From an uncultured Oscillibacter sp. (GTDB taxonomy: Bacteria; Bacillota; Clostridia; Oscillospirales; Oscillospiraceae), in the NCBI RefSeq assembly GCF_947654275.1, contig NZ_CANTJS010000004.1, positions 1 to 64,000 on the forward strand: DNA of 64,000 nucleotides. The letters run 5' to 3'. The notes under the pieces are model-generated. The model had not been told where the DNA came from, did no database searches, and saw nothing but the letters and a program-made list of their open reading frames with translations. The position numbers and the translations under genes were made by a program. This document shows, piece by piece, positions 34,001-41,379 of this stretch (the stretch's first letter is position 1; each line of letters starts with the position of its first letter).

Positions 34001-35334
34001 TCTCCATCCCCTTCAGCGGCTATGACGACAGCGGAGCCCGGTTCAGCGGCACGGTGTCCGTCACCGTGGGCCGGGGCAGCGACAGCCGGACCGTCACCTA
34101 TACCACCGTCACGGACGGAACCGTCCGCTTTGACGCGGCGGACTTCAACAACGTCTGCCGGGACATCACCGGCAGCACCCTGAACTATGTCCGCTTCGAC
34201 CTGCCGGCCTCCCGCTCCGGGACCCTCTACTACCAGTATGACAGCGCCCGGAAAAGCGGAACCAAGGTCACCAGCTCCACCAGCTATTACCGCACCGGCA
34301 GCAGCCGGCTGATTAACGACGTCAGCTTCGTGGCCTCCGGCAGCGCCGGAACCGTCTCCTTCCACTATACCGGCTGGGCCAGCAACGGAGACTCCTTCAC
34401 AGGTACGGTGGAAATCACCATCAACTCCCCCACCAGCAATCACCTTCGGTATATGGGCAGCTCCACGCCCATCTCCCTGCGGACCTCCGACTTCCAATCG
34501 GCCTGTCAGGGCGCTCTGGGCAGCGAGCTTTCCTATATTGAATTCAACAGCCTGCCCGGCTCCGGACACCTCTACCTGGGCTACACCAACCCCCTCCGCA
34601 CCGGCACGGCCGTCACCACCGGCACCCGCTATTACCCCAACGGCTCCCCGGAAATCGGCCAGATCATCTATCTTGCCAAGGCAGAGCTTCAGGGCCTGGT
34701 CAGCGTCTCCTACACGGCTTATTCCGTCAACGGCGGAAGCCACACCAACACCCTGGAATTCACCCTCTCCAACAGCTACTGTACCACCCCCTTCAGCGAC
34801 GTGGCCAGCGGCTGGGACTGGGCAAAGCCCTCCATTGAATTCCTGCGGTACAGCGGCATTACCACCGGCTACAGCAACAACACCTTCGCCCCCGGGCGGC
34901 AGATCAGCCGGGGCGAGTTCACCCTGATGGTCTGCCGGGCCTTTGGCTTCTCCACCGCCGGAGGGGCCTCCGGCTTCCCGGATGTGCCGGCCTCCAGCGT
35001 CTATGCCGGGGCCATCGCCACCGCCAGGGACCTGGGCATCGTTCAGGGTGAAAACGGCCTCTTCCGTCCCACCTCTCCCATCACCCGTCAGAGCGCCATG
35101 ACCATGATCTCCCGGGCCATGACCGCCGCCGGGCAGACGCCCCCCGCCGCATCCACCGCCCTGCTCTCTGCCTATGCCGACGGGGACCAGGTCTCTGCCC
35201 ATGCCCGGTCCGCCGTGGCGGCGCTGATTCAGATGGGCGCGGTACAGGGCAACGCCAGCAAGCGCCTCAACCCCACGGCGGCGATCAGCCGGGCGGAGAT
35301 GGCGGTTATCCTTCACCGGGTTCTCGCCCGGTGA
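31027..35334 (+). CDS. SLH-anchored surface protein with Ig-like (BIG2) domains and six ~115-residue repeats
   Basis: A 1435-residue exported protein (signal peptide to about residue 28). Residues 30-112 and 120-545 form about five BIG2-type Ig domains (for example TVTWSSSDQSVATVSPSGLVTG). Six tandem modules follow at about 546-666, 667-786, 787-903, 904-1020, 1021-1137 and 1138-1249. Each module (the first degenerate) has an ACQ/VCR-type Cys, a GTLYYxY strand, a (T)RYY/SYY motif, FVPAxGYSGT and a closing TGxVxITV. Three SLH domains (about 1252-1435) anchor it C-terminally, opposite to the neighbouring giant protein. AGGAGGT precedes the ATG. The first Ig domain has noticeably AT-richer codons than the rest. 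Confidence 0.88.
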   Translation: MRFRFHRRLLALLLAAALVCSLTPAAFAINTYEIDPVRPNISVGETITLTAETNTTYTSITWVNENTSAVTLSGSGETVSITGIAQGSAVIKATFNDTPDGNITSQATVTVGSGSSTPTVTNVTVSPSSRSLTVGQTFTPTATVTMSDGSTPPAVTWSTTSAAIASVDPSTGRVTAVGRGMADIMATAGGKSDICQVTVENAATVPVTKVTVSGPSHQVTEGETLQLTATVEPANATDKTVTWSSSDQSVATVSPSGLVTGIKTGENIQIVATAGGVRSEYYNITVVSPPRDPSLKVEPTTLLMGVGEMETITAVLENVNTTNPRLTWTVKDPSVAYLVNGSSGARVSLRARAVGSTEVSVYNPASNLTAVCKVLVTATPPTGVEITTPPTKGTSIYVERTGSPRELKAQVYPDGADQTVTWSVADTSIATIDPSTGVITGVKPGKTVVTAAAAADPEKSDHSDIEVSGILLSEHELNLLVNRTESLSFPTYGNAPTSVKWTSSNPSIADASGGRITGHMPGTCTITATAGNYTDTCTVTVAEDVAESIDRTIDAGETLPFSDLTSDLDRRSRDKAGSYLDYIYGLRVATGEGTLFYGYVSPETPGHGVGSTERYYMNPGVDQRPIRDITFVPKAGFSGTAVIHYNGADSKGITFVGTIRVEVGSTGDVTYSTAINQPVTFSASDFIAICQTRNGRNLRYITFEQPSASRGTLYYDYSASQYSSKVDSATRYYPNSNPPIDKVTFLPAKDYTGTVDVTYHCTDTSGIPYTGSVRITVFSPTGGSGSDVECTTAVNQSADLSASSFNDACQHATNSNLNYIRFDRLPSSSVGTLYYNYTSSSTYGSRVSTSTRYYRNSTPRISYITFVPARGYSGTITVPFTGTSTSGRTFTGNLIIRVGDEYGTVNYSTPENEPVTFRAEDFNSACQRNNGTTLNRISFSLPAASTGTLYYNYVSFSGTGTRVSASTSYYRTGTNSISNVTFVPASGYNGTVSIPFSGYDDSGARFSGTVSVTVGRGSDSRTVTYTTVTDGTVRFDAADFNNVCRDITGSTLNYVRFDLPASRSGTLYYQYDSARKSGTKVTSSTSYYRTGSSRLINDVSFVASGSAGTVSFHYTGWASNGDSFTGTVEITINSPTSNHLRYMGSSTPISLRTSDFQSACQGALGSELSYIEFNSLPGSGHLYLGYTNPLRTGTAVTTGTRYYPNGSPEIGQIIYLAKAELQGLVSVSYTAYSVNGGSHTNTLEFTLSNSYCTTPFSDVASGWDWAKPSIEFLRYSGITTGYSNNTFAPGRQISRGEFTLMVCRAFGFSTAGGASGFPDVPASSVYAGAIATARDLGIVQGENGLFRPTSPITRQSAMTMISRAMTAAGQTPPAASTALLSAYADGDQVSAHARSAVAALIQMGAVQGNASKRLNPTAAISRAEMAVILHRVLAR

Positions 35335-35371
35335 AGCCGCCCGGCAGCAATCAGAGAAAGGGGATTCAAAA

Positions 35372-36130
35372 ATGGGTTTACTTGAATGGATTCAGCAGTT
35401 TTTTGACCGGGACGACGACTTCCTGGACTTGCCGGAGGAGGATTCCACGGAATCGCCGGAGGAGGATTTTCCACCTCCTCCCTCTGAGGAGGACTCCAAA
35501 ATCCCGCCGGAGCTCTATTCCGGCATGCGGGTGGAGGTGACCACGCCGGAGAACCATCTTCTGTTTGTGGGCCGCCTGAAAATCTACGGCGCAGGCGTGC
35601 TGGAGGTCCGCTGCGAGCCGGAGGGCCAGGCCCCTCAGGCCATGTACAAGCAGGCGGTGAAAATCCGGGGCTTCCAGAAAAACGCGCAGGCCTTTTCCCT
35701 GAACGGCACCGTCTGCCGCAGCTGTGAGGACTTCTGGCACATTGAGAACCTGCAATTCCTCCAGAGCAGGGACCACCGGGATTTCTTCCGCCAGCACGCC
35801 GAGCTGAAGGGCACGGTCATCCCCAACCAGCGCTATCGGGAACAGGAGCAGCTGCCCTGCGTGGTGCAGGACATCAGCGCCAGCGGCGTCCGCCTGACGG
35901 TCAAGAAGGAGTTCGAGGTGGGTTCCGTCTTTCTGATGGACCTGACAGTGGTCTCCGAGGAGGCTCCCTTTGCCTTTACCTGTCAGGTGGAATGGCGCAA
36001 TCAGCGGCGGCGGGACTTTGAGTATGGCTGCCATTTCCAGAACCTCCCGGAAAAGGAGCAGGAGCGGCTTTTGCAGGCCATCTTTGCCCTCCAGCGCAAA
36101 ATCCTCCAGTCCAAACGGGACGCCATGTAA
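35372..36130 (+). CDS. PilZ-domain (YcgR-like) cyclic-di-GMP effector
   Basis: A 252-residue protein. An acidic, Pro-rich N-terminal stretch (12-45) is followed by a YcgR-like beta-barrel domain (about 48-132) and a PilZ domain (about 135-235). The binding motifs are RDFFR (136-140) and DISASG (167-172), both intact. It probably signals c-di-GMP level to the flagellar motor or to the surrounding surface system. It follows the second SLH gene by 37 bp with AGAAAGGGG before the start, so cotranscription is likely. A very strong terminator closes the unit. Confidence 0.88.
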   Translation: MGLLEWIQQFFDRDDDFLDLPEEDSTESPEEDFPPPPSEEDSKIPPELYSGMRVEVTTPENHLLFVGRLKIYGAGVLEVRCEPEGQAPQAMYKQAVKIRGFQKNAQAFSLNGTVCRSCEDFWHIENLQFLQSRDHRDFFRQHAELKGTVIPNQRYREQEQLPCVVQDISASGVRLTVKKEFEVGSVFLMDLTVVSEEAPFAFTCQVEWRNQRRRDFEYGCHFQNLPEKEQERLLQAIFALQRKILQSKRDAM

Positions 36131-36140
36131 ACGCATGTGA

Positions 36141-36172
36141 AGAGCCCCCCGCCCAGATGGGCGGGGGGCTCT
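36141..36172 (+). terminator. Very strong intrinsic terminator after the PilZ gene
   Basis: A 14-bp perfect stem (36141-36154 with 36159-36172, loop AGAT) with a GC-rich core. T-rich repeats follow. Confidence 0.93.
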
Positions 36173-36256
36173 TTGCGCCTCTTTTTTCGCGCCTCTTTTT
36201 TCGCGCCTCTTCTTTTTGCGCCTCTTTTTTTTCGCCTCTTTTTTTTGCGCCGTTTC
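36173..36256 (+). repeat. Array of GCGCCTC plus T-tract units behind the terminator
   Basis: Six GC(G)CC-T-rich units begin at 36175, 36189, 36203, 36218, 36234 and 36247, so the period is 13-16 bp. Each is followed by a run of five to eight T (the last by GTTT). The same unit follows the cheB terminator in the same orientation relative to transcription. Confidence 0.85.
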
Positions 36257-36367
36257 CCGGTTTCCTCCGCCGGGCCTTCCCCTCCCGCCGGACTAAACCG
36301 CCGCGGTTTGGGAAATACTGGTATTATTGATTTCCGGCGCGGTTTCGCGCCTGTCCGGAGGGTTTTC

Positions 36368-37840
36368 ATGAATCTTAGCTTTTCTCAGTTCTGTTCCGCC
36401 GGGCCAGAGGCCTATGCCACGCTGCGCCGCTGCGTCGACGAGAGGAGCCGCCTGGGCGGCGGCTGTGAGTTTCCGGACTGCCGGATGCCCCAGGGCTGCG
36501 TGCCTGCTCAGGCCGTCCTGGGCTTCTCCCGGCAGGGAAACGCCTATCTGCTCTACTGGAGGCCGGCAGTGGCTTACCACGGGAGCAGCCGGGTGCTGGC
36601 GACGCTGTTCAGCCGGAGCGTCTGGCGGTTTGACAGCTATGAGTCCATGGCGGGGCGGCTGCTGTCCCTGCGGCGGGAGACTGCCGCCCAGCCCTACCAC
36701 CCCGCTCCACTGACTCAGGAACGTCCTGCTCCTCTGACTCAGGACCGTCCCGCTCCCCTGACTCAGGTCCGCCCGGCCTCCATAACGGCGGAGCCCCGGT
36801 CTTCCGTCTGGCCCTCCCTCTTCTGCCGTCTCCGGGACGCCCTGGGGGAAACCGTCCTGGGGCAGGACCAGGCTGTGGAGGCCGCGGCCTACCGGCTATA
36901 CAGCCACTGCGGCAAAAAGGCCCCCGCCCGGCCCCTGTCCCTGATTTTCTACGGCCCCACCGGTGTGGGAAAGTCCGAGCTGGGGAAGGCCCTGGCCCCC
37001 GCTCTGGAGCGCTGCACCGGCAGGCGCTTTCAGCTCGTTTGGACGGAGCTGAACACCTTCACCCAGCCCCATTCCGTCCACCGGCTCACCGGCGCGCCGC
37101 CGGGCTATGTGGGCTATGAGGACCAGCCCGTATTCGAGGCGGTGAAGCGCAACCCCTCCACGGTGTTTATGTTCGACGAGCTGGAAAAGGCCCACCCGGA
37201 GGTTTTGAAGGTCTTTATGTCCATTCTGGATGAGGGGCGCTGCACCGCCCACCGGGCCGACGAGGACGGGGGGCGGGAGCTGGATTTCCGGCGCTGCGTC
37301 TTCGTCTTCACCACCAACCTGGACCTCACAGACTCCGGCGGGCGGCCTGTGGGCTTTTCAGACGGCGGCGAGGCCGTCCTCCAGCCGGAAGGGACCAAGG
37401 CGCAAAAAACAGCCGCCTCGCCGGCAGAGCTGGCGGAACGGCTGTTTCAGGAAAACGAGTCAGCCCGGCGGGCCATGGTGCGGCAGGGAGTCCTGCGGGA
37501 AATCGCGGGCCGGTTCAGCGGCCTGATTGGCTTCCAGCCCCTGAGTGACGCCGCCCAGGCGACCATCACCCAAAAACAGATTCAGGCCCTGGGCCGGGAA
37601 TACGGGCTGCACATCACCCAGGTAGACCCGGAAACCGTCCAGGCGCTGACGCCCAAGGGGGCCCTGTCCGCCCGGTCCTCCGTCTGCGTGCTGGAGGGGC
37701 TGTTAACCCCCCTGTTCGCCCCGGCGGCGGAAGGGCGGTCTTACCGCCTTTCCGGCCCGCCGGAGGCCCTCCGGCTGCTGCCTGTCTACGGTTCTATCTC
37801 CAGCTCCTCCACGGAGTTGCTCTCGGTGTCGTACCGGTAG
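36368..37840 (+). CDS. ClpB/ClpA D2-like AAA+ ATPase with novel N-terminal region
   Basis: A 490-residue protein with one AAA+ module (about 155-485) of the ClpA/B D2 type. Walker A is GPTGVGKS (196-203), the pore-loop motif is GYVGY (246-250), Walker B is VFMFDELEKAHP (265-276) and sensor 1 is TTNLD. The N-terminal 110 residues are Cys-containing and match no Clp N-domain I recognise. A linker at 113-136 carries three copies of APLTQxRP. There is no D1 domain, M-domain or ClpP-binding loop evident. The start is an ATG at 36368 with GGAGG upstream. Its last 18 codons overlap the convergent gene. A specialised unfoldase for a local substrate is possible. Confidence 0.75.
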   Translation: MNLSFSQFCSAGPEAYATLRRCVDERSRLGGGCEFPDCRMPQGCVPAQAVLGFSRQGNAYLLYWRPAVAYHGSSRVLATLFSRSVWRFDSYESMAGRLLSLRRETAAQPYHPAPLTQERPAPLTQDRPAPLTQVRPASITAEPRSSVWPSLFCRLRDALGETVLGQDQAVEAAAYRLYSHCGKKAPARPLSLIFYGPTGVGKSELGKALAPALERCTGRRFQLVWTELNTFTQPHSVHRLTGAPPGYVGYEDQPVFEAVKRNPSTVFMFDELEKAHPEVLKVFMSILDEGRCTAHRADEDGGRELDFRRCVFVFTTNLDLTDSGGRPVGFSDGGEAVLQPEGTKAQKTAASPAELAERLFQENESARRAMVRQGVLREIAGRFSGLIGFQPLSDAAQATITQKQIQALGREYGLHITQVDPETVQALTPKGALSARSSVCVLEGLLTPLFAPAAEGRSYRLSGPPEALRLLPVYGSISSSSTELLSVSYR

Positions 37841-39090
37841 ACATGCTGCCCGTCGGCAGACAGGAAATAGCTGCCGGCAATCTCATTGCTGCCGGTCTGC
37901 TGATTCACCGAATAGGCGCTGATTCGGACGCAGGGACTGCCATAGACCATAATCAGGCCGTCCTGTACCAGGACATTATACTCCTCCATGCTGCTGCCCT
38001 CCAGACCCAGAACGGCGGGGTTCAGCTGCTTGAAGCCCTCCACCGTCAGTCCGGGGGCCTGAGGCGCAGACGCAGGCGGCTTGGGATCCCGCACCCGGCC
38101 CGAGGGCGTATCCACCGTGACGGAACAGGAATCCTCATCCCATTCCAGCAGAAGAGTGTGCACAATCTCGTTGTCAATGTCCCCGTTTCGAGCCAGGGTC
38201 ACGGTGGTCACAGGCGGCGACGCCGGCGCATCCTCCGTGGCCTCCTTCCCCTCGAAATCCGGAAGGTCCGTCCGGACCATCTCCGCGTCAATGGCGGAAA
38301 AGCCAGCATCCTCCTGGGTCATCAGAACGGCGTACGCGGCCATCAGGCCCTTGGGGTCGCTGACGCCCTCATAGGTATAGCGGGTGACGGTAACCTCCTC
38401 CGCTTCCTCTGCGCCTTCAGCTTCCTTCGCGCCCTCCGTACCTTCTGCCCCTTCTGCACTTTCCGCATCTTTCGTGCCTTCCGTGCCTTCCGTGCCTTCC
38501 GTGTCTTCCGCCTCATCTGCGGCGGGGGCCTGCTCTCTGGGGATTTTTTCCTCGTAGACCACCACGGTGTCCTGCACCGGCAGGGCGGGCACCCCGATCT
38601 CCTCGCTGAAGAGGTACACAACCGGCGCGGTAATGGGCTCCAGAGGCTTGTCGGCCTCCTTGCCGCCCTTTCCCTTCAGGAAGAAGAACACACCCGCAGC
38701 CACCGCAATGGCCACCAGGGGCAGCAGCAGCAAAATCTTTTTCTTGCCGCCCTTTTTGCCCGCCGCCTGGGCCTCTCCGCCCTCGGCGCCCTTCTCAGGA
38801 GCCCGCTTCGCCGCCAGCTTCGCGGCCTTGGCAGATTGGGCGGCGGCCTTTTTTTCCACCTTGGCCACCTTGGCGGCGGCCTTCTTCTCGGCCACAGACA
38901 CCTTTTTTGAAATTTTTGCCGCCTGCTTCTCCGCCTTGGCCGCCTTTTTCGCGTCTTTCGCCGCGGCGGCAGCCGTTTTCTTTTCGGCGGCTTTTTTAGC
39001 CTTGGCTATCTTTTTCGCCGCGTCGCTCTCCGCCTTCGCGGTGATTTTAGCGGTTTGCTGCGCAATCTTTTCAGCTGCATCCTGTTTCAA
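37786..39090 (-). CDS. Lys/Ala-rich single-pass membrane protein, function unknown
   Basis: A 434-residue protein not assignable to a family. Residues 1-97 are a long Ala/Lys-rich helix (histone-H1-like composition). Residues 119-138 form one transmembrane helix after GKKGGKKK, so the N-terminus is probably cytoplasmic. An acidic stretch (192-232) has EGT/EGA/EAE triplet repeats. The outer part (235-434) has two possible small alpha/beta domains. The start is a TTG at 39090 with AGGAGA eight bases upstream. It lies 33 bp after the FtsA-like gene in the same direction, so the two are probably cotranscribed. The basic tail could bind nucleic acid or anionic lipid. Confidence 0.7.
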   Translation of the reverse strand: MKQDAAEKIAQQTAKITAKAESDAAKKIAKAKKAAEKKTAAAAAKDAKKAAKAEKQAAKISKKVSVAEKKAAAKVAKVEKKAAAQSAKAAKLAAKRAPEKGAEGGEAQAAGKKGGKKKILLLLPLVAIAVAAGVFFFLKGKGGKEADKPLEPITAPVVYLFSEEIGVPALPVQDTVVVYEEKIPREQAPAADEAEDTEGTEGTEGTKDAESAEGAEGTEGAKEAEGAEEAEEVTVTRYTYEGVSDPKGLMAAYAVLMTQEDAGFSAIDAEMVRTDLPDFEGKEATEDAPASPPVTTVTLARNGDIDNEIVHTLLLEWDEDSCSVTVDTPSGRVRDPKPPASAPQAPGLTVEGFKQLNPAVLGLEGSSMEEYNVLVQDGLIMVYGSPCVRISAYSVNQQTGSNEIAGSYFLSADGQHVYRYDTESNSVEELEIEP

Positions 39091-39123
39091 GGTCTCACTC
39101 TCCTAGCTCCTTTTTTCCCCACC

Positions 39124-41025
39124 TCAGCGGATGGTGACGGAATCCCGATCCTTCAGCACCTGCCGGAACCCGCATTCCACGCCGTTCACCGACAGCTGCA
39201 CCGGTCTGTCCAGATGCTCCAGGTCCAGACCGGACTTCTCCAGCAGGTCCATCACATAATGGGGCTGGTCGTTTTCCTTCGCCGGCAGAACCAGGGGCCT
39301 GCCGTTTAAAACCACCTCCAGAGTCCGCCGGCGGGGGGCCACGCGGGGAGCGGGAGGCGGGGCGGGCTGGGGCTCAGGCCTGGGTTCAGGTTGGGGCTCG
39401 GGTTTAAGCTCTGGTTCGGGTTCGGGTTCGAGAACTTTTTTCCTGCTCTCCAGCGTCAGGATGACGTCCCCCTGCCGCAAAGGCGTCTTCATAGGCGCCT
39501 CCTGGTTGTTCAGCAGCACCCGGCCGGAGAAATCCGGTCCCAGCAGCTCTCCCAGGGTCTTCGCCGCATCGGCGCCGGGCCGGGCGGGGGTGAACTGAAT
39601 GCGGTCTCCCGCGTGAATCACCGTGGTAATAGGGGCGTCGGCGTCGTTGACCCGGAGGACCGCCGGGGCGGCGGGTTCCCCCCGGAGAAGCACATGCCGC
39701 CCATCCAGGGTAACGCCCAGATTTTTGCCGGAACGGCCCAGCAGGTCGGCGTAGGTGTATCCGTTCATCAGCAGGATATCCCGGAGGGTCAGGACGCCGC
39801 TGCGGAAGAGCTTGGCGGCGCCGCCGTTCAGCGTCACCACATAGCTGTCGTTCAGCAGGCCCAGGGCGGCGGACACAGCAATGCCCAGAGGCGTGGCGTA
39901 CTCCGGATTGTTCAGGTCCAGATCGTCGGAAAAGGCGCTCTTGACGTAATTGCTCCCGGCAATGGCAACCCGGCGCTCGTCCATCTCCAGGCTGGCCGCC
40001 ACCCGCTCCCGGAGGCCGTCCAGCTTGCTGCCGCCGCCGGCCAGGAACAGCGCCGACGGCGCACCGCCGTTGAGCCCCGTCACCTGCTCGGCAATCGCTG
40101 AGGCCAAACGGCCCATGGGCTCCTGGATAATCTCCCCCAGGGCCTCGTGGCTCACCGTATTCTCCAGACCCAGAATATCCGTATAGTGGAGGTCCTCATG
40201 GGTGGCCAAATCCCGCTTCAGCTCCTCGGCGGTTTTGAAGTCCACAAGGAAGGCCCGCATAATGGCCTCCGTAATCTCGTCACCGGCAATCGTCGCCATG
40301 GTATACCCGGTGACGCTGCCCTCCCGGCAGAGGGCAATATCCGTGGTGCCCGCGCCGATGTCTACCAGGGCCAGATTCAAAAGACGCAGCTCCGCCGGAA
40401 TGGCGGCGTTCATGGCGGCAATGGGCTCCAGGGTCAGGCTGGCCACCTGGAGACCCGCCGCCCGCATGGCGGCGTACAGGCTTTCCACCACCTCGCCGGG
40501 GAGGAACGTAGCCACCACCTCCGCCTCGGCCTTCTGTCCGCTGTGGGCCAGCAGGGAGTTCAGGGGATAGTTGTCCAGCCGGTACTGCGCCACGGTATAG
40601 CCCACCATGAAGAACTGACGCCGGCTCTCATCGTCAATCTGCAGGGCCTCCTCCGCTGCGGAGAGGGCCCCGGCCTCCAGGTGGCTGATGATCTCGGCGG
40701 TAATGGATTTCTCATCGGTCAGGTCCATGCTGAAGCTGCCCCGCTGGGTCCGCAGGGCCCGTCCCGCAGCGGCTACGCAGACCCGCTCCAGATGGATGCC
40801 CAGCCGCTCTTCCAGCCGCTCCGTCACCGTTCTGGCAAGCCCCGCCACCTGCTGGATGTTGTCAATCTGTCCATCCATCATGGAGCGGCTGCCATGCTCC
40901 GCCATTTCTATATCCAGGGCCTTGAACCGTCCGTTCATTGGCCGGCCCACCACGCCGATGACGCTGCGGGTGCCTATATCCAGGGCATAGATCAGGTCCT
41001 GCTCCTGGGGTCTGTAGTCCGTCAT
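39124..41025 (-). CDS. FtsA-like actin-fold ATPase with Pro-rich tether and beta-grasp tail
   Basis: A 633-residue protein. Residues 12-400 are an FtsA/PilM-type actin fold. It has phosphate-1 YALDIGTRSVIGVVG, an SHS2 (1C) insert ending VCVAAAGRALRT, phosphate-2 LALVDIGAGTTDIAL and the adenosine motif FLAGGGSKLDGL. No ftsZ is adjacent, so it is unlikely to be the divisome FtsA. Residues 420-510 may be an SLBB/SAF-like domain. A PEPEPxLKPEPQPEP-type linker (about 523-555) leads to an ubiquitin-like C-terminal domain (about 560-633). The amphipathic membrane helix of FtsA is missing. AAGGAG precedes the ATG at 41025. It may serve a surface machine of this island. Confidence 0.72.
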   Translation of the reverse strand: MTDYRPQEQDLIYALDIGTRSVIGVVGRPMNGRFKALDIEMAEHGSRSMMDGQIDNIQQVAGLARTVTERLEERLGIHLERVCVAAAGRALRTQRGSFSMDLTDEKSITAEIISHLEAGALSAAEEALQIDDESRRQFFMVGYTVAQYRLDNYPLNSLLAHSGQKAEAEVVATFLPGEVVESLYAAMRAAGLQVASLTLEPIAAMNAAIPAELRLLNLALVDIGAGTTDIALCREGSVTGYTMATIAGDEITEAIMRAFLVDFKTAEELKRDLATHEDLHYTDILGLENTVSHEALGEIIQEPMGRLASAIAEQVTGLNGGAPSALFLAGGGSKLDGLRERVAASLEMDERRVAIAGSNYVKSAFSDDLDLNNPEYATPLGIAVSAALGLLNDSYVVTLNGGAAKLFRSGVLTLRDILLMNGYTYADLLGRSGKNLGVTLDGRHVLLRGEPAAPAVLRVNDADAPITTVIHAGDRIQFTPARPGADAAKTLGELLGPDFSGRVLLNNQEAPMKTPLRQGDVILTLESRKKVLEPEPEPELKPEPQPEPRPEPQPAPPPAPRVAPRRRTLEVVLNGRPLVLPAKENDQPHYVMDLLEKSGLDLEHLDRPVQLSVNGVECGFRQVLKDRDSVTIR

Positions 41026-41379
41026 ATCCCTGACACTCCTTTTCTGTCATCACAGAGTCTGCTCTCAGGCAGACTCCGGCACTCCCAAAACGGGCGCGTC
41101 CCTGCCGGCGCCGCCCCCTGCCGTCAAACCGAAATGTTGCCAGAAGGCGGACCTGCCGCCTTCTGGCAACCATTGCAGGGAACCCGGTGTGCGGAACGGC
41201 ATTCGCTCTCCGCGCAACCGCTTATCTTCAGAACCCGTGTTCACAGCCGCCGAACACCCTATGAGCGGTTTGCTCCCGCTCCTCGTTCAATTTTCCTGCC
41301 CTACGGCAGTATGCCCGCGAAAATGCCCGAATCGGGAGGAACACGCCTTGTTTCGTCCTCCGGCTATGAATGCAGCTTC
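41026..41379. other. Non-coding spacer between the MCP and FtsA-like genes
   Basis: No gene is seen. The sequence holds a 15-bp perfect hairpin at 41136-41170 (GTTGCCAGAAGGCGG arms, 5-base loop) without a T-tract. A smaller AGTCTGC/GCAGACT hairpin lies at 41056-41075 in the leader of the FtsA-like gene. No convincing promoter was found. Confidence 0.65.

Noticed and set aside
30976-35316. A 1446-codon open frame on the minus strand opposite the repeat SLH protein
   Set aside because: Antisense shadow of a Thr/Ser/Gly-rich coding strand. Its apparent repeats only mirror the real protein repeats.
36173-36256. CRISPR array or protein-binding repeat array
   Set aside because: Units are only 13-16 bp with no distinct spacers, and they follow a terminator.
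36137-36367. An upstream extension of the ClpB-like gene starting at 36137
   Set aside because: It would begin inside a strong terminator and translate the T-tract repeats. The ATG at 36368 has a proper GGAGG.
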